Assembly (NCBI GenBank): GCA_028583405.1
Contig: JAPTMU010000166.1
Span: 279,001 to 343,000, forward strand
Source of the DNA: Pogonophryne albipinna
Lineage: Eukaryota; Chordata; Actinopteri; Perciformes; Artedidraconidae
Reading direction: 5' to 3'
Length of the DNA: 64,000 nucleotides
Both the position numbers and the translations under genes were made by a program. The number at the start of each line of letters is the position of its first letter. Positions within the stretch are counted from its first letter, which is position 1. Below are positions 37,230-50,974 of this stretch, piece by piece. A model generated the notes under the pieces. That model was not told the origin of the DNA. It saw only the letters and a program-made list of their open reading frames with translations, and did not search any database.

Positions 37230-38200
37230 CATGATGTAGCCTACTTTAAGCTAACAGTTTCAACCTTGTACAAACATGTCTACTTTTAGCGGTTTCACAC
37301 ATTTAGCCTACTTTTTTTAAATTGTTTTAATATTGTCTGCTTATCTGTATTATTGTGTTGCATTGTTGGAGAAGCATGTGACCTAAGATTTTCAACGACA
37401 TAATTACTCTGTAGCTTTGTTAGTTGAACCTTGAACCTTTTAGTTAACTGTTTTAACCATGTATCCATTGGTCTAATTTTAGCTAACCGTTCCTAACATG
37501 TATTCATTAGCCTACATTACAACCCAGTCTCACGGCATTTCGTCTTATAGTCACGAAATTAATCTATTGATTCGTGTTCACCAACACGATTTCCCCATTT
37601 TTTTCGTGTCACACAGAACGATTTTAAAAGCAATGCATTTCTATTGGTAGTATGTTTCGTGCCTGCAGCAAATAATAACAAATTAGAAGGAAAAAGAGAT
37701 ACAAAAAATACAGAGTTCAGTATTCTGAGGCTCTGAGACATTTATTTTCCTCGCGGACGACAAAAAAACTCCGACATTATACAATTTAAAATAAAAGGGA
37801 TAGGGTAAGATATTGAGTAAGAACATGTTTTTATGAACCACACAGCTTCCGGTCTTCCAGGACCCGACCGGACAAAAAGACGTGGTGCAGGCACGAAACA
37901 TGCGAAATACGTTGCTTTTAAAATCGTTCTGTGACATGAAAAAAATGCAAAAATTGTGTTGGTGAACACGAATCAATCGATTGCATTTATTTCGTGACTA
38001 TAACACGAAATGCCGTGAGACTGGGTTGTACATTAAGCTAACTCTTTCAACCATTTATCCATTAGCCTTATTTAAGCTAGCTGTTTAACCATTTAGCGTA
38101 TTTTAAGCTAACTGTTTCAACCATCTACCATTCTTTTAGTTAGCTAAAAAGTTAGCTGAAAGTAACTATTAGCCAAAAGGAATGGACAAATGGTCTAAAT
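37230..38200 (+). repeat. Degenerate tandem repeat of roughly 40 bp, split by a MITE
   Basis: Variations on TTTAAGCTAACTGTTTCAACC and CATTTATCCATTAGCCTA recur at about 37240, 37440, 37480, 38030, 38070 and 38105, on both sides of the insertion at 37519-38029. Confidence 0.6.
37519..38029. mobile_element. MITE with long TIRs and 5-bp target duplication ACATT
   Basis: The left end ACAACCCAGTCTCACGGCAT and the minus-strand right end are the same, with similarity continuing through TTCGTCTTATAGTCACGAAA and GATTCGTGTTCACCAACACG, about 100 bp or more. Flanked by ACATT at 37514-37518 and 38030-38034. 511 bp, no coding capacity. I recognise the ACCCAGTCTCACG end as common in fish, superfamily unassigned. 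Confidence 0.85.
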
Positions 38201-39490
38201 ATCGTTGAATGCCATCCATTTCTTAGTGTTAGCTAACTGTTTTAAGGTGATGTTAGTTTTACGCTGCATTGCGATGACTATTAGCTAACAGTCCCACATA
38301 CATTGTCTGCAGTGGAACACAAAAGGAAGTCTGTTTGTCTTTTGGTACCATGCCGTAAAATGAAGTACAGTTGCAACAGTTGACCAGGTAGATTAGGTAG
38401 ATTTCCTTTTACAAGACAATCGCATTTTGTATTTAAACAAATGGGTACTTTCTAACCTTCCATGCCTCAAACCTGGAAACAGACTGAACAAATGAGCAAA
38501 GACTTCACCAGGCTTCAGTTCATTGAGAAATGGCGGCGGTGTCGGGGGGTTTTTCAGCCGTTAAACGATGACATCACACGGTGACGCCGCTCCATGAGGT
38601 CATTTCTCATCACCGCTTCTTTGGCTTCCCTTTAAATAAGCGAAGGATAAAGAGGCATTGATTGTCTCGTTGATTGTACCTCAAGTTTCCCGAGGCTTTC
38701 TCTCATCATCGCGCCGCATTACCTCATGCCGACTGGATCTGTAGCTCCAGTACAGGAGGCAAAAACAGAGAGTAAGCCACTAAGATTACAAGCAATGATT
38801 ACATCCATGAGTTCAAGTTATCATGAGAGATCTCTTCTTCTGGGAACGTGGCTCAAAGGTTGTGCTTGTGGGTTTATTAGGCATTTATTGGGTTAATGTT
38901 TGGAGGGAAAATCTTTTCCTGTCTCGGGGGCGGGTGGAGGAACGTTGACGCTCGGAGGCTTATGAACCTGCGAGTCAAACAGTAATGAAAACACTTGTGA
39001 CCTGATTTCAAGAGCTGGGGGAAAAGACGGGGAGTTTTCACTTTCAGACGCAACATGTTGAATGCTCCTCGTCTCTCCTTCTCTTCTCTTGTGTTGCCTT
39101 TCACTTCTTCCTCTTACCTTCCCTGTATCTAATTCAGACACCCCGTCCAGCAGAAGGAATATCTGTCGCCCCGCGGGGAACAAAGGGCTGGAGCTCACTC
39201 TTCGGAGCAGGAAGCTGGCCTCCTGCCAAGGGTGGAAAATCTATACTTGGTTGCATAATATAACATATCTTTACCTCAGATGAACCGGAGGAGGCCGGGC
39301 AGCTGCAGGGCGGAGTGTGTGTTATTAACTGGATGTGTGTGTGTGTGGAAGTGTGTCAGGTTATGAGTGCACGCTCTATGCTTCTTGTGACTTGTGTTTA
39401 CTGGCTGCAGGCCTTCAGGCTGTTTGAAACCCCCCCCCCCCAACGTCGAGAAGATTACAGTCAAATAGGGCCTTGTCGTATAAGAAAAAA
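38201..39490. other. Intronic sequence, nothing firmly recognised
   Basis: A G/C-balanced, repeat-poor stretch around 38520-38730 could hold a regulatory element but I cannot show it. GT runs near 39317 and 39336, poly-C at 39430-39440. Confidence 0.45.
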
Positions 39491-39496
39491 TTAGTT

Positions 39497-40650
39497 TATG
39501 TACTTACGTAAAAGTAGAAGTACTCAGATCTTGTACTTACGTAAAAGTAGAAGTACTCAGATCTTGTACTTGAGTAAAAGTAGAATTACTCAGATCTTGT
39601 ACTTACGTAAAAGTAGAAGTACTCAGATCTTGTACTTGAGTAAAAGTAGAAGTACTCAGATATTGTACTTGAGTAAAAGTAGAAGTACTCAGATATTGTA
39701 CTTGAGTAAAAGTAGAAGTACTCAGATCTTGTACTTGAGTAAAAGTAGAAGTACTCAGATCTTGTACTTGAGTAAAAGTAGAAGTACTCAGATCTTGTAC
39801 TTGAGTAAAAGTAGAATTACTCAGATCTTGTACTTACGTAAAAGTAGAAGTACTCAGATCTTGTACTTGAGTAAAAGTAGAAGTACTCAGATATTGTACT
39901 TGAGTAAAAGTAGAAGTACTCAGATCTTGTTCTTGAGTAAAAGTAGAAGTACTCAGATCTTGAACTTGAGTAAAAGTAGAAGTACTCAGATCTTGAACTT
40001 GAGTCAAAGTAGAAGTACTCAGATCTTGTACTTGAGTAAAAGTAGAAGTACTCAGATCTTGTACTTGAGTAAAAGTAGAAGTACTCAGATCTTGTTCTTG
40101 AGTAAAAGTAGAAGTACTCAGATCTTGAACTTGAGTAAAAGTAGAAGTACTCAGATCTTGTACTTGAGTAAAAGTAGAAGTACTCAGATCTTGAACTTGA
40201 GTCAAAGTAGAAGTACTCAGATCTTGTACTTGAGTAAAAGTAGAAGTACTCAGATCTTGTACTTGAGTAAAAGTAGAAGTACTCAGATCTTGTTCTTGAG
40301 TAAAAGTAGAAGTACTCAGATCTTGTACTTGAGTAAAAGTAGAAGTACTCAGATCTTGTACTTGAGTAAAAGTAGAAGTACTCAGATCTTGTTCTTGAGT
40401 AAAAGTAGAAGTACTCAGATCTTATACTTGAGTAAAAGTAGAAGTACTCAGATCTTGTTCTTGAGTAAAGTAGAAGTACTCAGATCTTGTACTTGAGTAA
40501 AAGTAGAAGTACTCAGATCTTGTTCTTGAGTAAAAGTAGAAGTACTCAGATCTTATACTTGAGTAAAAGTAGAAGTACTCAGATCTTGTTCTTGAGTAAA
40601 AGTAGAAGTACTCAGATATTGTTCTTGAGTAAAAGTAGAAGTACCAGAGT
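39497..40650 (-). repeat. 33-bp minisatellite array 1, about 35 copies
   Basis: The unit is TACTTGAGTAAAAGTAGAAG then TACTCAGATCTTG. 33 is 11 codons, giving an artefactual 332-residue frame with period YLSKSRSTQIL. Variants TTCTTG and GAACTTG alternate with TACTTG in blocks of a few units, so some higher-order structure is likely. It is the expanded end of the element body at 40651-41020. Confidence 0.96.
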
Positions 40651-41020
40651 GTAGGAATACTCTGTTACAGTAAAAGTCCTGCATTCAAAATGTTCCTCAA
40701 GTGAAAGTAGAAAAGTATTCTCATCAAAATATAGTGAAAGACAGTAAAAGTAGTCGTTGTGCAGATTGGTCCATTTCAGAATAATATATATGATATGTTT
40801 TATAATGATTGATCATGAAAGTGTTCTCAAAGCTGGTGAAGGTGCAGCTAGTCTGAATGGCTTTGTAGACTGCAGGGTAGCTGGTGGATTTACTCCAGGT
40901 GGAACTAAAGTCTGATTTAACACTTGATTAGATTTCACATCCTTCATCTGTGAAGTAACTGAAGGTATTAAATACATGTAGTGGAGGAAAGTACTCCTGA
41001 AGTTGAGTAGAGGTCCCAGA
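40651..41020 (-). mobile_element. ACTTAAGTA-family element body (inverted)
   Basis: On the minus strand this matches the copy at 24036-24462, including GTAAATCCACCAGCTACCCT, AGTTCCACCTGGAGTAAATC and TAATACCTTCAGTTACTTCAC. Together with the 33-bp array it forms one element of about 1.5 kb. Confidence 0.75.
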
Positions 41021-41776
41021 CTTCGACCCCTCTCCAGCTGCAGCGTGATCTAGACGTTTTGCTCTGTTTAGCCTCAGAGAAATATCTGCAGCCTTAGAGA
41101 GCGTTTCATGGAAAGTTGTATATTTGACCGGAACATTCGGCACAGGATGAGGATCTCATGTCGCCGCTAAAATATAAAACACAGATGGGCCCGACTTTAA
41201 AACCTGTTACACATTATTAACCATCAGGTTTTAAAAGAGCAAGATCATAACTGTTGACAAATGTAAATGACACAAGAGTAATGTAAGAAGAATGAGACCT
41301 TTCATTAGAGCATAAGCTGAACTAAAGGCATCGCTGTCTTATCAAAAAAGGAGCAAGAAGGAGATTTCTGGGGATGGATAGGGCTCTTAGTCCTAGGGTT
41401 AAAAATGCTGCTCCAAAAACAACATTAAAAAAAAGGTGTTTTCGCTTCTAATAAGTACAAATATCTGCTCATAGAACAAGGGAACATTTCTTTAAATGAG
41501 ATGGGATATTTAGATAAATGAGATCTTATGGTACAAAAGAAGCTGTTTTCTGATGTTAATTTGTGATTTTTCAATAAAAATGTGTTTTCTAAAGTCTAAG
41601 AAGATGATCCAGATTTTACAAATACCTCAGAAGCTTAGAAAACTTGTCACATGTCCAAAAAATAACTTGTTTTATCTGAGATACAACTCACAATAAGATG
41701 CTTTCAAGTGTGTTTCACTTCACAAGATACTTAAGATGCTTTGAAACAAGACCCTATGTCACAATGCATTGATACC
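41021..41776. other. Intronic sequence, nothing recognised
   Basis: Complex sequence between the two 33-bp arrays. No gene or repeat supported. Confidence 0.5.
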
Positions 41777-42757
41777 TCTTACTGTACTTGAGTAAAAGTA
41801 GAAGTACTCAGATCTTGTACTTGAGTAAAAGTAGAAGTACTCAGATCTTGTACTTGAGTAAAAGTAGAAGTACTCAGATCTTGTACTTGAGTAAAAGTAG
41901 AAGTACTCAGATGTTATACTTGAGTAAAAGTAGAAGTACTCAGATGTCGTACTTGAGTAGAAGTACTCAGATTTTGTACTTGAGTAAAAGTAGAAGTACT
42001 CAGATTTTGTACTTGAGTAAAAATAGAAGTACTCAGATCTTGTACTTGAGTAAAAGTAGAATTACTCAGATGTTATACTTGAGTAAAAGTAGAAGTACAC
42101 AGATGTTGTACTTGAGTAGTAGAAGTACACAGATTTTGTACTTGAGTAGTAGAAGTACTCAGATGTTGTACTTTAGAAGTAGAAGTACTCAGATGTTATA
42201 CTTGAGTAACAGTAGAAGTACACAGATGTTATACTTGAGTAAAAGTAGAAGTACTCAGATGTTGTACTTGAGTAGAAGTAGAAGTACTCAGATGTTATAC
42301 TTGAGTAACAGTAGAAGTACACAGATGTTGTACTTGAGTAGAAGTACTCAGATGTTGTACTTGAGTAAAAGTAGAAGTACTCAGATCTTGTACTTGAGTA
42401 AAAGTAGAAGTACTCAGATCTTGTACTTGAGTAAAAGTAGAAGTACTCAGATCTTGTACTTGAGTAAAAGTAGAAGTACTCAGATCTTGTACTTGAGTAA
42501 ATGTAGAAGTACTCAGATCTTGTACTTGAGTAAAAGTAGAAGTACTCAGATCTTGTACTTGAGTAAAAGTAGAAGTACTCAGATCTTGTACTTGAGTAAA
42601 AGTAGAAGTACTCAGATCTTGTACTTGAGTAAAAGTAGAAGTACTCAGATCTTGTACTTGAGTAAATGTAGAAGTACTCAGATCTTGTACTTGAGTAAAA
42701 GTAGAAGTACTCAGATCTTGTACTTGAGTAAAAGTAGAAGTACTCAGATCTTCTACT
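41777..42757 (-). repeat. 33-bp minisatellite array 2, about 30 copies
   Basis: Same unit and orientation as 39497-40650. The middle part (41930-42350) is heterogeneous with shortened units lacking AAAAGT and variants TGTTATACTT and ACACAGATG, whereas the outer parts are nearly uniform. It lacks an attached element body. Confidence 0.96.
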
Positions 42758-43028
42758 CAAATATATTTGATATTACGTTTTCACATAGAAAAAACGTATT
42801 TTCTAACTCCCCCCCCCGCTGCCCCTAACCCTGTTATTAAGACGTCGAGCGGCTCGAGCTGGAGTAAAACTTCTTAGGATCCTTGTTGTGATGAGACGGG
42901 CTCTAATGGAGAAACATCATGTGTGCCGCTCCACTTTCTGCGGCTGCTTTCTCTCGAGTTGAAAGGATAAAAACACCCGAAAGCGACGTCTGTTTGACGC
43001 GTCGAGCTGCTGTCAGTCTCTTCAACGT

Positions 43029-43560
<532 letters not shown>

Positions 43561-44720
43561 CTAAACAGTTTTACAGCCTCAGCTACTCAAAAATATAATA
43601 TGGGATGAGCTTCCTCAGGTTATCGGTAACACAGTTTATACTTAAGGGCTTTTATTGTGAAAATTACAAAGAAAAGGAAAGTTACCTGTTCACAATACAG
43701 AGCCTCCGTGTTGTTGTTCATAATCTTAATCTACTCTAGGTTTGAGTATACGGATGATATGATTACATTGGATACGTTTCAGTTTTAACACAGTTTAGGA
43801 GTTTAAGGCTTTTATTGTGAAAGGGAAGAACTGAACAAGTTGTGTAATACATTTTTGGTTCATAATACAGAGCCTCTGTTGTTGTCATAGATCTCATGTA
43901 CTTTGAGTTTCGATTTCATATTAGATTATAGGAAAAAAGAGCGTGCGGAGAGAGAGGGAGAGAGAGAAGAGGGACTATATTGATATGTTTAGGGCTTTTA
44001 TTGTGAAAGGTAACAAGCGAAAATAGTGGATTTGTTGTCTTTCTAAAGGTTAACACACTAATACATTTTTCTGTTCACAATACGAGCCAACGTGTTGTTA
44101 TCATCCTCATTTACTCTCTGTTTGAATATGAATGTTACCTTTTCTGAAAGAGGAGGGAAGATGATTATGTGTTTAGGGCTTTTATTGTGAAAGGTTACAA
44201 GAGAAAGGAGTGGATTTGTTGTCTTTGTAAAGGTTAAAAGACTAATAAAGTTTCCTGTTTTGCTTCAGGCTAAAGAGCCTCTGTGTTGTTGACAAAACCC
44301 TCATCTACTCTACATTATGAATATATGTTAGTTTATATTATATATATATGGACATATGATAACATGTAAAGGGCTTTTATTGTGAAAAATAAGTAAATTA
44401 GTGGATTTGTTGTCTTTCTAACTTCCAGAACTTTCCGGTTCAGAATACAGACCCTCTATGTTGTTTTTATAATCCTTATTTACTCTCTGTCTGAATATGA
44501 ATGTTACCTTTTCTGAAGGAGGAGGGAATATATTGATATGTTTAGGGCTTTTATTGTGAAAGGTAAGAACATAGAGAGTGGATTTGTTGTCTTTGTAAAG
44601 GTTAAAAGACTAATACAGTTTCGTGTTGTCCTTCAGACTACAGAGGGAACAGGCGGGAATGAAAGAGTCCGTATAGTTGTTGTAGATACAGTAGACTGGG
44701 CTGCACTCCATGTCCTTTTG
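43561..44720 (+). repeat. Diverged tandem repeat, about 6 copies of 160-195 bp
   Basis: The anchor AGGGCTTTTATTGTGAAAGG starts near 43645, 43805, 43991, 44175, 44370 and 44543. Units also share GTGGATTTGTTGTCTTTCTA, ACAGAGCCTCTGTGTTGTTG and CATCTACTCTCTGTTTGA-type words. Confidence 0.85.
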
Positions 44721-45035
44721 TTTCCTCTAGCAGCTTGATTTGTTTGATTTACTCTCTATCAATCAACGAGGGATGTATTTAAACGAACTTGAAGTGTATC
44801 TGAGAAAGCCTCTTTATGGCTGTGGCTGTTTGTCTTCTCCTTTTACTTCCCTTGGAAGCAGAACGTGATTAAAACACACGATATAGACGTATTGAATTTC
44901 CTCTGGGATTGGAAGGAATGCAAAATGCATCATAACCATATTATAGTAGTTAGGAGCGGTGAGCGCTGCCAAGCCTCTGGGCACAGGAGAGAGTTTAGAG
45001 ACACAGAAGGGAGCCGAGGCCCACGAGAGACAGGA
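44721..45035. other. Intronic sequence, nothing recognised
   Basis: No supported feature before the decamer array. Confidence 0.4.
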
Positions 45036-46030
45036 TCCCACAACTGAGACAAACCGAGACAGACTGAGACAGGCCGAGACAAACCGAGACAAACTGAGAC
45101 AGACCGATACAAACTGAAACAAACTGAGACAAACTGAAACAAACTGAGACAAACTGAGACAGACCGATACAAACTGAGACAAACTGAGACAGACCGATAC
45201 AAACTGAGACAGACCGATACAATCTGAGACAGACCGATACAAACTGAGACAGACCGATACAAACTGAGACAAACTGAGACAGACCGATACAAACTGAGAC
45301 AGACCGATACAATCTGAGACAGACCGATACAAACTGAGACAAACCGGGACAAACTGGGACAAACTGAGACAGACCGATACAAAGACAGACCGATACAAAC
45401 TGAGACAAACCGGGACAAACTGGGACAAACCGAGACAAACCGAGACAAACCGAGACAAACTTAAACAAACTGAGACAAACTGAGACAGACCGAGACAAAC
45501 TGAGACAGATTGAGTCAAACCTAGACAAACCGAGACAAACCGAGACAAACTGAGGCAAACTGAGACAAACTGAGACAAACTGAGACAAACTGAGACAAAC
45601 CGATACAAACCGAGACAAATCGAGAGAAACTGGGACAAACAGAGACAAACTGAGACAGACCGAGACAAACTGAGACAGATTGAGACAAACTGAGACAAAC
45701 TGAGACAGATTGAGACAAACTGAGACAAACCGAGACAGACTGAGACAAACTGAGACAGACTGAGACAAACTGGGACAAACCGAGACAGACTGAGACAAAC
45801 TAGGACAAACCGAGACCTACCGAGACAAACCGAGACAGACTGAGACAAACTGAGACAGACCGAGACAGACTGAGACAAACCGAGACAGACTGAGACAAAC
45901 CGAGACAGACTGAGACAAACTGAGACAGACCGAGACAGACCGAGACAAACTGAGACAAACTGAAACAGACTGAGACAGACTGAGGCAGACCGATACAAAC
46001 TGAGACAAACCGAGACAAACCGAGACAAAA
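45036..46030. repeat. 10-bp minisatellite GAGACAAACT/GAGACAGACC, about 100 units
   Basis: Head-to-tail decamers with frequent T variants (CGATACAAAC) grouped between 45100 and 45420. The Ser/Val/Cys-rich frames of up to 404 residues on the minus strand are artefacts of a 30-bp (10-codon) periodicity. Confidence 0.96.
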
Positions 46031-46710
46031 GATGGACCCTTTAAATGTATTTTGATGCCAATTATTTTGTGTTGTAAGATTTTGAACTGCAGGACTTTAA
46101 CTTGTAGAGTTTTTTTACAAGTTGGAATGGCTTTTTTACTTAAGTGAGGACTCATGCTCCTGCCCCCCCCCCCCCCTCCCTGTGAGCCCAGTGTGCTCTG
46201 ATTGGTCGGGACGTTGCGAGGCTCGCTGCTCAGTGAGCTGGCTTACTGGTGTGGTTTCCGGGTTGGCGATACAGCGAGAACAAGCGAAACTCATCCTGAG
46301 CACACAAACACTCACAGCCGAAGTAAACACAATAAGTGTTTATAACGCTGTGAGAATGGGTCTGCGGAGAGCATTTCTCCACCATCCCAACTCGTCTATT
46401 ACCAACCAGGGAGCTCTATGCAAGTCAATGGGACTCCCTGTTGGTTGAAACTGTACGCTAAAGGTCCTGGTGTGTGAGGAGCTCCGCTGATTGGTCCATT
46501 TTGGTTCCCGGAAGAAACAAATGGAAAAAGAGAAATGTCCAACGAGGCGTTCTGGGGCAGCACAGACAGGTCTTCTCTGTGTTAGAGTTTTACTCGCTAC
46601 AGGGTGCACTTTGAGGGTTTGAGACTCTGCAGACCGTTTACATGCAGAAGCTTCAGAACACAAGGGGACGGGTGATAACCGGAACAGCATGACATGGGAC
46701 CTTTAAAATA
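46031..46710. mobile_element. Candidate non-autonomous element remnants with GGACCTTTAAA ends
   Basis: GATGGACCCTTTAAATG at 46031 and CATGGGACCTTTAAAATAAA at 46694 look like two termini in the same orientation, so these are perhaps right ends of two related insertions, the first holding the decamer array. The minus strand at 46612-46646 has the motif also next to minisatellites at 8.57 and 22.32 kb. Poly-C at 46163-46176. Assignment is tentative. Confidence 0.4.
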
Positions 46711-47333
46711 AATGCTCGATGCCTTTATTTGCAGTGCAAAAGCAAACACAGACCTTGTTCGGGTCATAATCGTCCTGTTTTGTTTGAAAGTATTCATAAC
46801 AAATACAACCGGTTGAATATAGTTATTTACGTGAGAATTAACAAATGCTAACGGTATGTAAAAGCCTCAAACTAGCATACCAGAAAACAATCATTTCAAC
46901 CCTAAAAAAAATGTGCTTAAAAGTTTCATATTTCAAAACCTTTACCGGAGTCAAGAGGTTTGAGTTTAAAAAATATGAGCATTTCAAAAAGCATAGTTGT
47001 TTTTTAACTTGTTGTGAACGACCCATCATTTTCTCCCCGGGAGAAAGTTAACAGAGGAAATCCCAAAAATGAAAGTGTTTCTGTCCGTGTGGGCGAGCGT
47101 CTGAGCGCCTCAGAATCCGCTTGGCATTTTTTGTTGTGAGGGAAGCATGTAGCTGGTGGGACTCTGGCTGCACAATCCCTCCTCTGTTGAAACAATGCAG
47201 CAGTTGTCCTCCCTAACCTAATTACTCCCTCCCGCGGGAGAAAGGCAACAGAACCAAATCCCATAGTTAGGAGCTCTGATCTGGGCCCTGCTGTAAGAAA
47301 AGACCTCATTCATTTCCCTCCCTTTTTTATTCC
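46711..47333. other. Intronic sequence, nothing recognised
   Basis: Complex sequence without supported features. Confidence 0.5.
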
Positions 47334-47478
<145 letters not shown>

Positions 47479-47576
47479 TCAATTTTTCTCTGTGTTTGGG
47501 TTCGACCTGATATAAGTAATTGTGTTCGAATACATCCCGATGTTTCTCTTTATGTCTGTTTAACTTGATTTTATAA

Positions 47577-47810
47577 CAGAGTGGTGCAGGAATGAGTCAG
47601 CATTTTAGCACTTCCTGTTCCCTCGCTGGAAGTCAATGGTGTTTTGAATGTGTTTTTGGTTGTTAGCCTGAAATAAGGTCTGTGGTTAACACAAGCTGAA
47701 GAGACTTTAAAGTTTTGTCCTACGACATAAAACACGTCAGTAAATACCTCACTTTTGGTTGCTAACAAGTGTCTAAATGAGACGACTAAACGTCATCAGG
47801 CCCAACATTA
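47577..47810 (+). repeat. Flank of the 72-bp-array carrier element (copy D)
   Basis: Starts AGAGTGGTGCAGGAATGAGT and includes GGTCTGTGGTTAACACAAGC and TGAGACGACTAAACGTCATC, in the same order as copy B. Confidence 0.78.
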
Positions 47811-48388
47811 GCCGCCTTTAGCTTAGCGGTGGTGAAGTGAAGTCATGTGACCGTGCTGTAGTTCCTTTATAGCCCAACATTAGCCTCCTTTAGCTTAGCG
47901 GTGGTGACGTGAAGTCATGTGACCGTGCTGTAGTTCCTTTATAGCCCAACATTAGCCTCCTTTAGCTTAGCGGTGGTGACGTGAAGTCATGTGACCGTGC
48001 TGTAGTTCCTTTATAGCCCAACATTAGCCACCTTTAGCTTAGCGGTGGTGACGTGAAGTCATGTGACCGTGCTGTAGTTCCTTTATAGCCCAACATTAGC
48101 CTCCTTTAGCTTAGCGGTGGTGAAGTGAAGTCATGTGACCGTGCTGTAGTTCCTTTATAGCCCAACATTAGCCTCCTTTAGCTTAGCGGTGGTGACGTGA
48201 AGTCATGTGACCGTGCTGTAGTTCCTTTATAGCCCAACATTAGCCACCTTTAGCTTAGCGGTGGTGACGTGAAGTCATGTGACCGTGCTGTAGTTCCTTT
48301 ATAGCCCAACATTAGCCACCTTTAGCTTAGCGGTGGTGATGTGAAGTCATGTGACCGCGCTGTAGTTCCTTTATAGCCCAACATTAGC
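47811..48388 (+). repeat. 72-bp minisatellite array D, about 8 copies
   Basis: Same unit and spacing as array A. Monomers alternate GCCTCC and GCCACC starts. It is the only 72-bp array found inside the nfix intron. Confidence 0.97.
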
Positions 48389-48498
48389 TTCTTATGTAAT
48401 TATTTGTCTGGACACTGTTTAGACTACTTGTTTCATCGTGTTTTTTCTTCATTGATGCTGCATTCATCATTCACTTAATTTTTTGTTATTATTTGCCC

Positions 48499-48598
48499 CG
48501 TTTGTTTGTTTGTTTGTTTGTTTGTTTGTTCACCATGTAAAGTGGCCTTGGGTAACTTGAAAGGCGCTATAGAAATGTACTCTATTATTATTACCAGA
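48499..48598 (+). repeat. (TTTG)n and LINE-type 3' tail
   Basis: (TTTG)7 is followed by GTAAAGTGGCCTTGGGTAAC and AAGGCGCTATAGAAATGTAC, then a few ATT units. The GCGCTATA-AATGTA-(ATT)n ending is typical of fish LINE/SINE 3' tails. Only the last 60 bp or so remain. Confidence 0.6.
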
Positions 48599-49780
<1,182 letters not shown>

Positions 49781-49829
49781 TGGCCCTGCATTGTTTGTCT
49801 TATGCCGATCTCCCTTCCTGTGGTGTGTT

Positions 49830-49910
49830 TGTGTGTGTGTGTGGGCTCGATGTGTCCAGTGTTTGTGGACTCTGCTCCGTGTGTGTGTGTGTGTGTGGGC
49901 TCGATGTGTC

Positions 49911-49959
<49 letters not shown>

Positions 49960-50085
49960 CTCGATGTGTCCAGTGTTTGTGGACTCTGCTCCGTGTGTGT
50001 GTGTGTGTGTGGGCTCGATGTGTCCAGTGTGTGTGTGGGCGCGATGTGTCCAGTGTTTGTGGACTCTGCTCCGTGTGTGTGTCTC
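49830..50085 (+). repeat. Compound GT / GGCTCGATGTGTCCAGTG tandem repeat
   Basis: GGCTCGATGTGTCCAGTG occurs five times (one with GGCGCG), often with TTTGTGGACTCTGCTCC, separated by variable GT runs. It looks like a young minisatellite built from a GT array plus adjacent unique sequence. Confidence 0.9.
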
Positions 50086-50319
50086 GACGCTGAAGAGGAA
50101 GCTTTAACCACAGTGCTGTGTTAGCCTCTGTATCTTATCTTTACACTTCAGAGATTTAAGGTTTCCGTTCTCTGGACTCTCTTAAGTCTCTGTTTGCTGC
50201 TCATAAAGGACCCTGTTTATTCAGCTCCTGTCATGACGGCCACTTTCCCTTTCATGCCTTTAGTTTCTCAAACGCTCGTCATGCTTTAGCTCTTCCACAG
50301 GCCTGATCGCGGGAATATC

Positions 50320-50700
50320 AGATTCAATCTCCTAATTGTGAAAAAAGTGTGATTTATTCTCATTACCACAATAACTACCAAATGTTTTCTCCTCATAATA
50401 AGATACTTTCGCCCGATTTGAAGATATTTTCTTATAATTATGAAATCGACATTTCCAGATAACGTTGGATATTTGATCCTCATTTCAAGACATTTCTCCA
50501 ATGACTACGAGATGTTTTGTGATCTTTAAAATGACGCAATATTTTCTCATGAGATCGCCAGATGTATTCTCATAGCTACGAGACAACGAGGTCTTTTCTC
50601 AGAATTATGAGATTGTTTTTAATAATTACAAGATCTATTCTCATAGCTAGGAGAAAGTATCTTTAGATTATAATCACGAGAAAAGGTGTCGGATTTAGTT
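50320..50700. repeat. Degenerate TCATAATTACGAGAT-type repeat
   Basis: Loosely repeated phrases TTCTCATAATAAGATA, TTCTTATAATTATGAAAT, CAATGACTACGAGATG, CTCATAGCTACGAGA and AATTACAAGAT with about 25-45-bp spacing. Similar phrases recur at 53.28-54.55 kb. Confidence 0.6.
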
Positions 50701-50974
50701 TTCCTTCTGAATGCAATTGGCTCCTGTATTACAGATTGAATCCGTCACTCAATAGGTTTTAACCACATGTTAAAGAACGTAAACACGATGCAAACAGCGA
50801 CGACTAACAACCGGAAAACGTCCCCTGTTATTCCTTTAAATTCACTTTCTTTCCCTCCTGTTGTCTTTATTCTATTCTTTTATGTCCTGCTTTATCAGGT
50901 CTCGCACAGACAGGAACGACCCAACCTCTGAGCTCTTTGCCCCAAACACAGCGAGGCCGTCGGGCTTCATTCAT

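Noticed and set aside
39498..40496. 332-residue Lys/Ser-rich frame resembling a structural repeat protein
   Set aside because: It follows a 33-bp minisatellite attached to a dispersed element; frame breaks occur wherever a unit has an indel.
44814..46028. 404-residue Ser/Val/Cys/Leu frame that looks membrane-like
   Set aside because: Artefact of a 10-bp repeat read as 30-bp blocks on the minus strand.
46031..46710. Complete MITE with terminal inverted repeats at 46031 and 46707
   Set aside because: The two GGACCTTTAAA-like ends are in the same orientation rather than inverted, so they cannot be the two ends of one TIR element.
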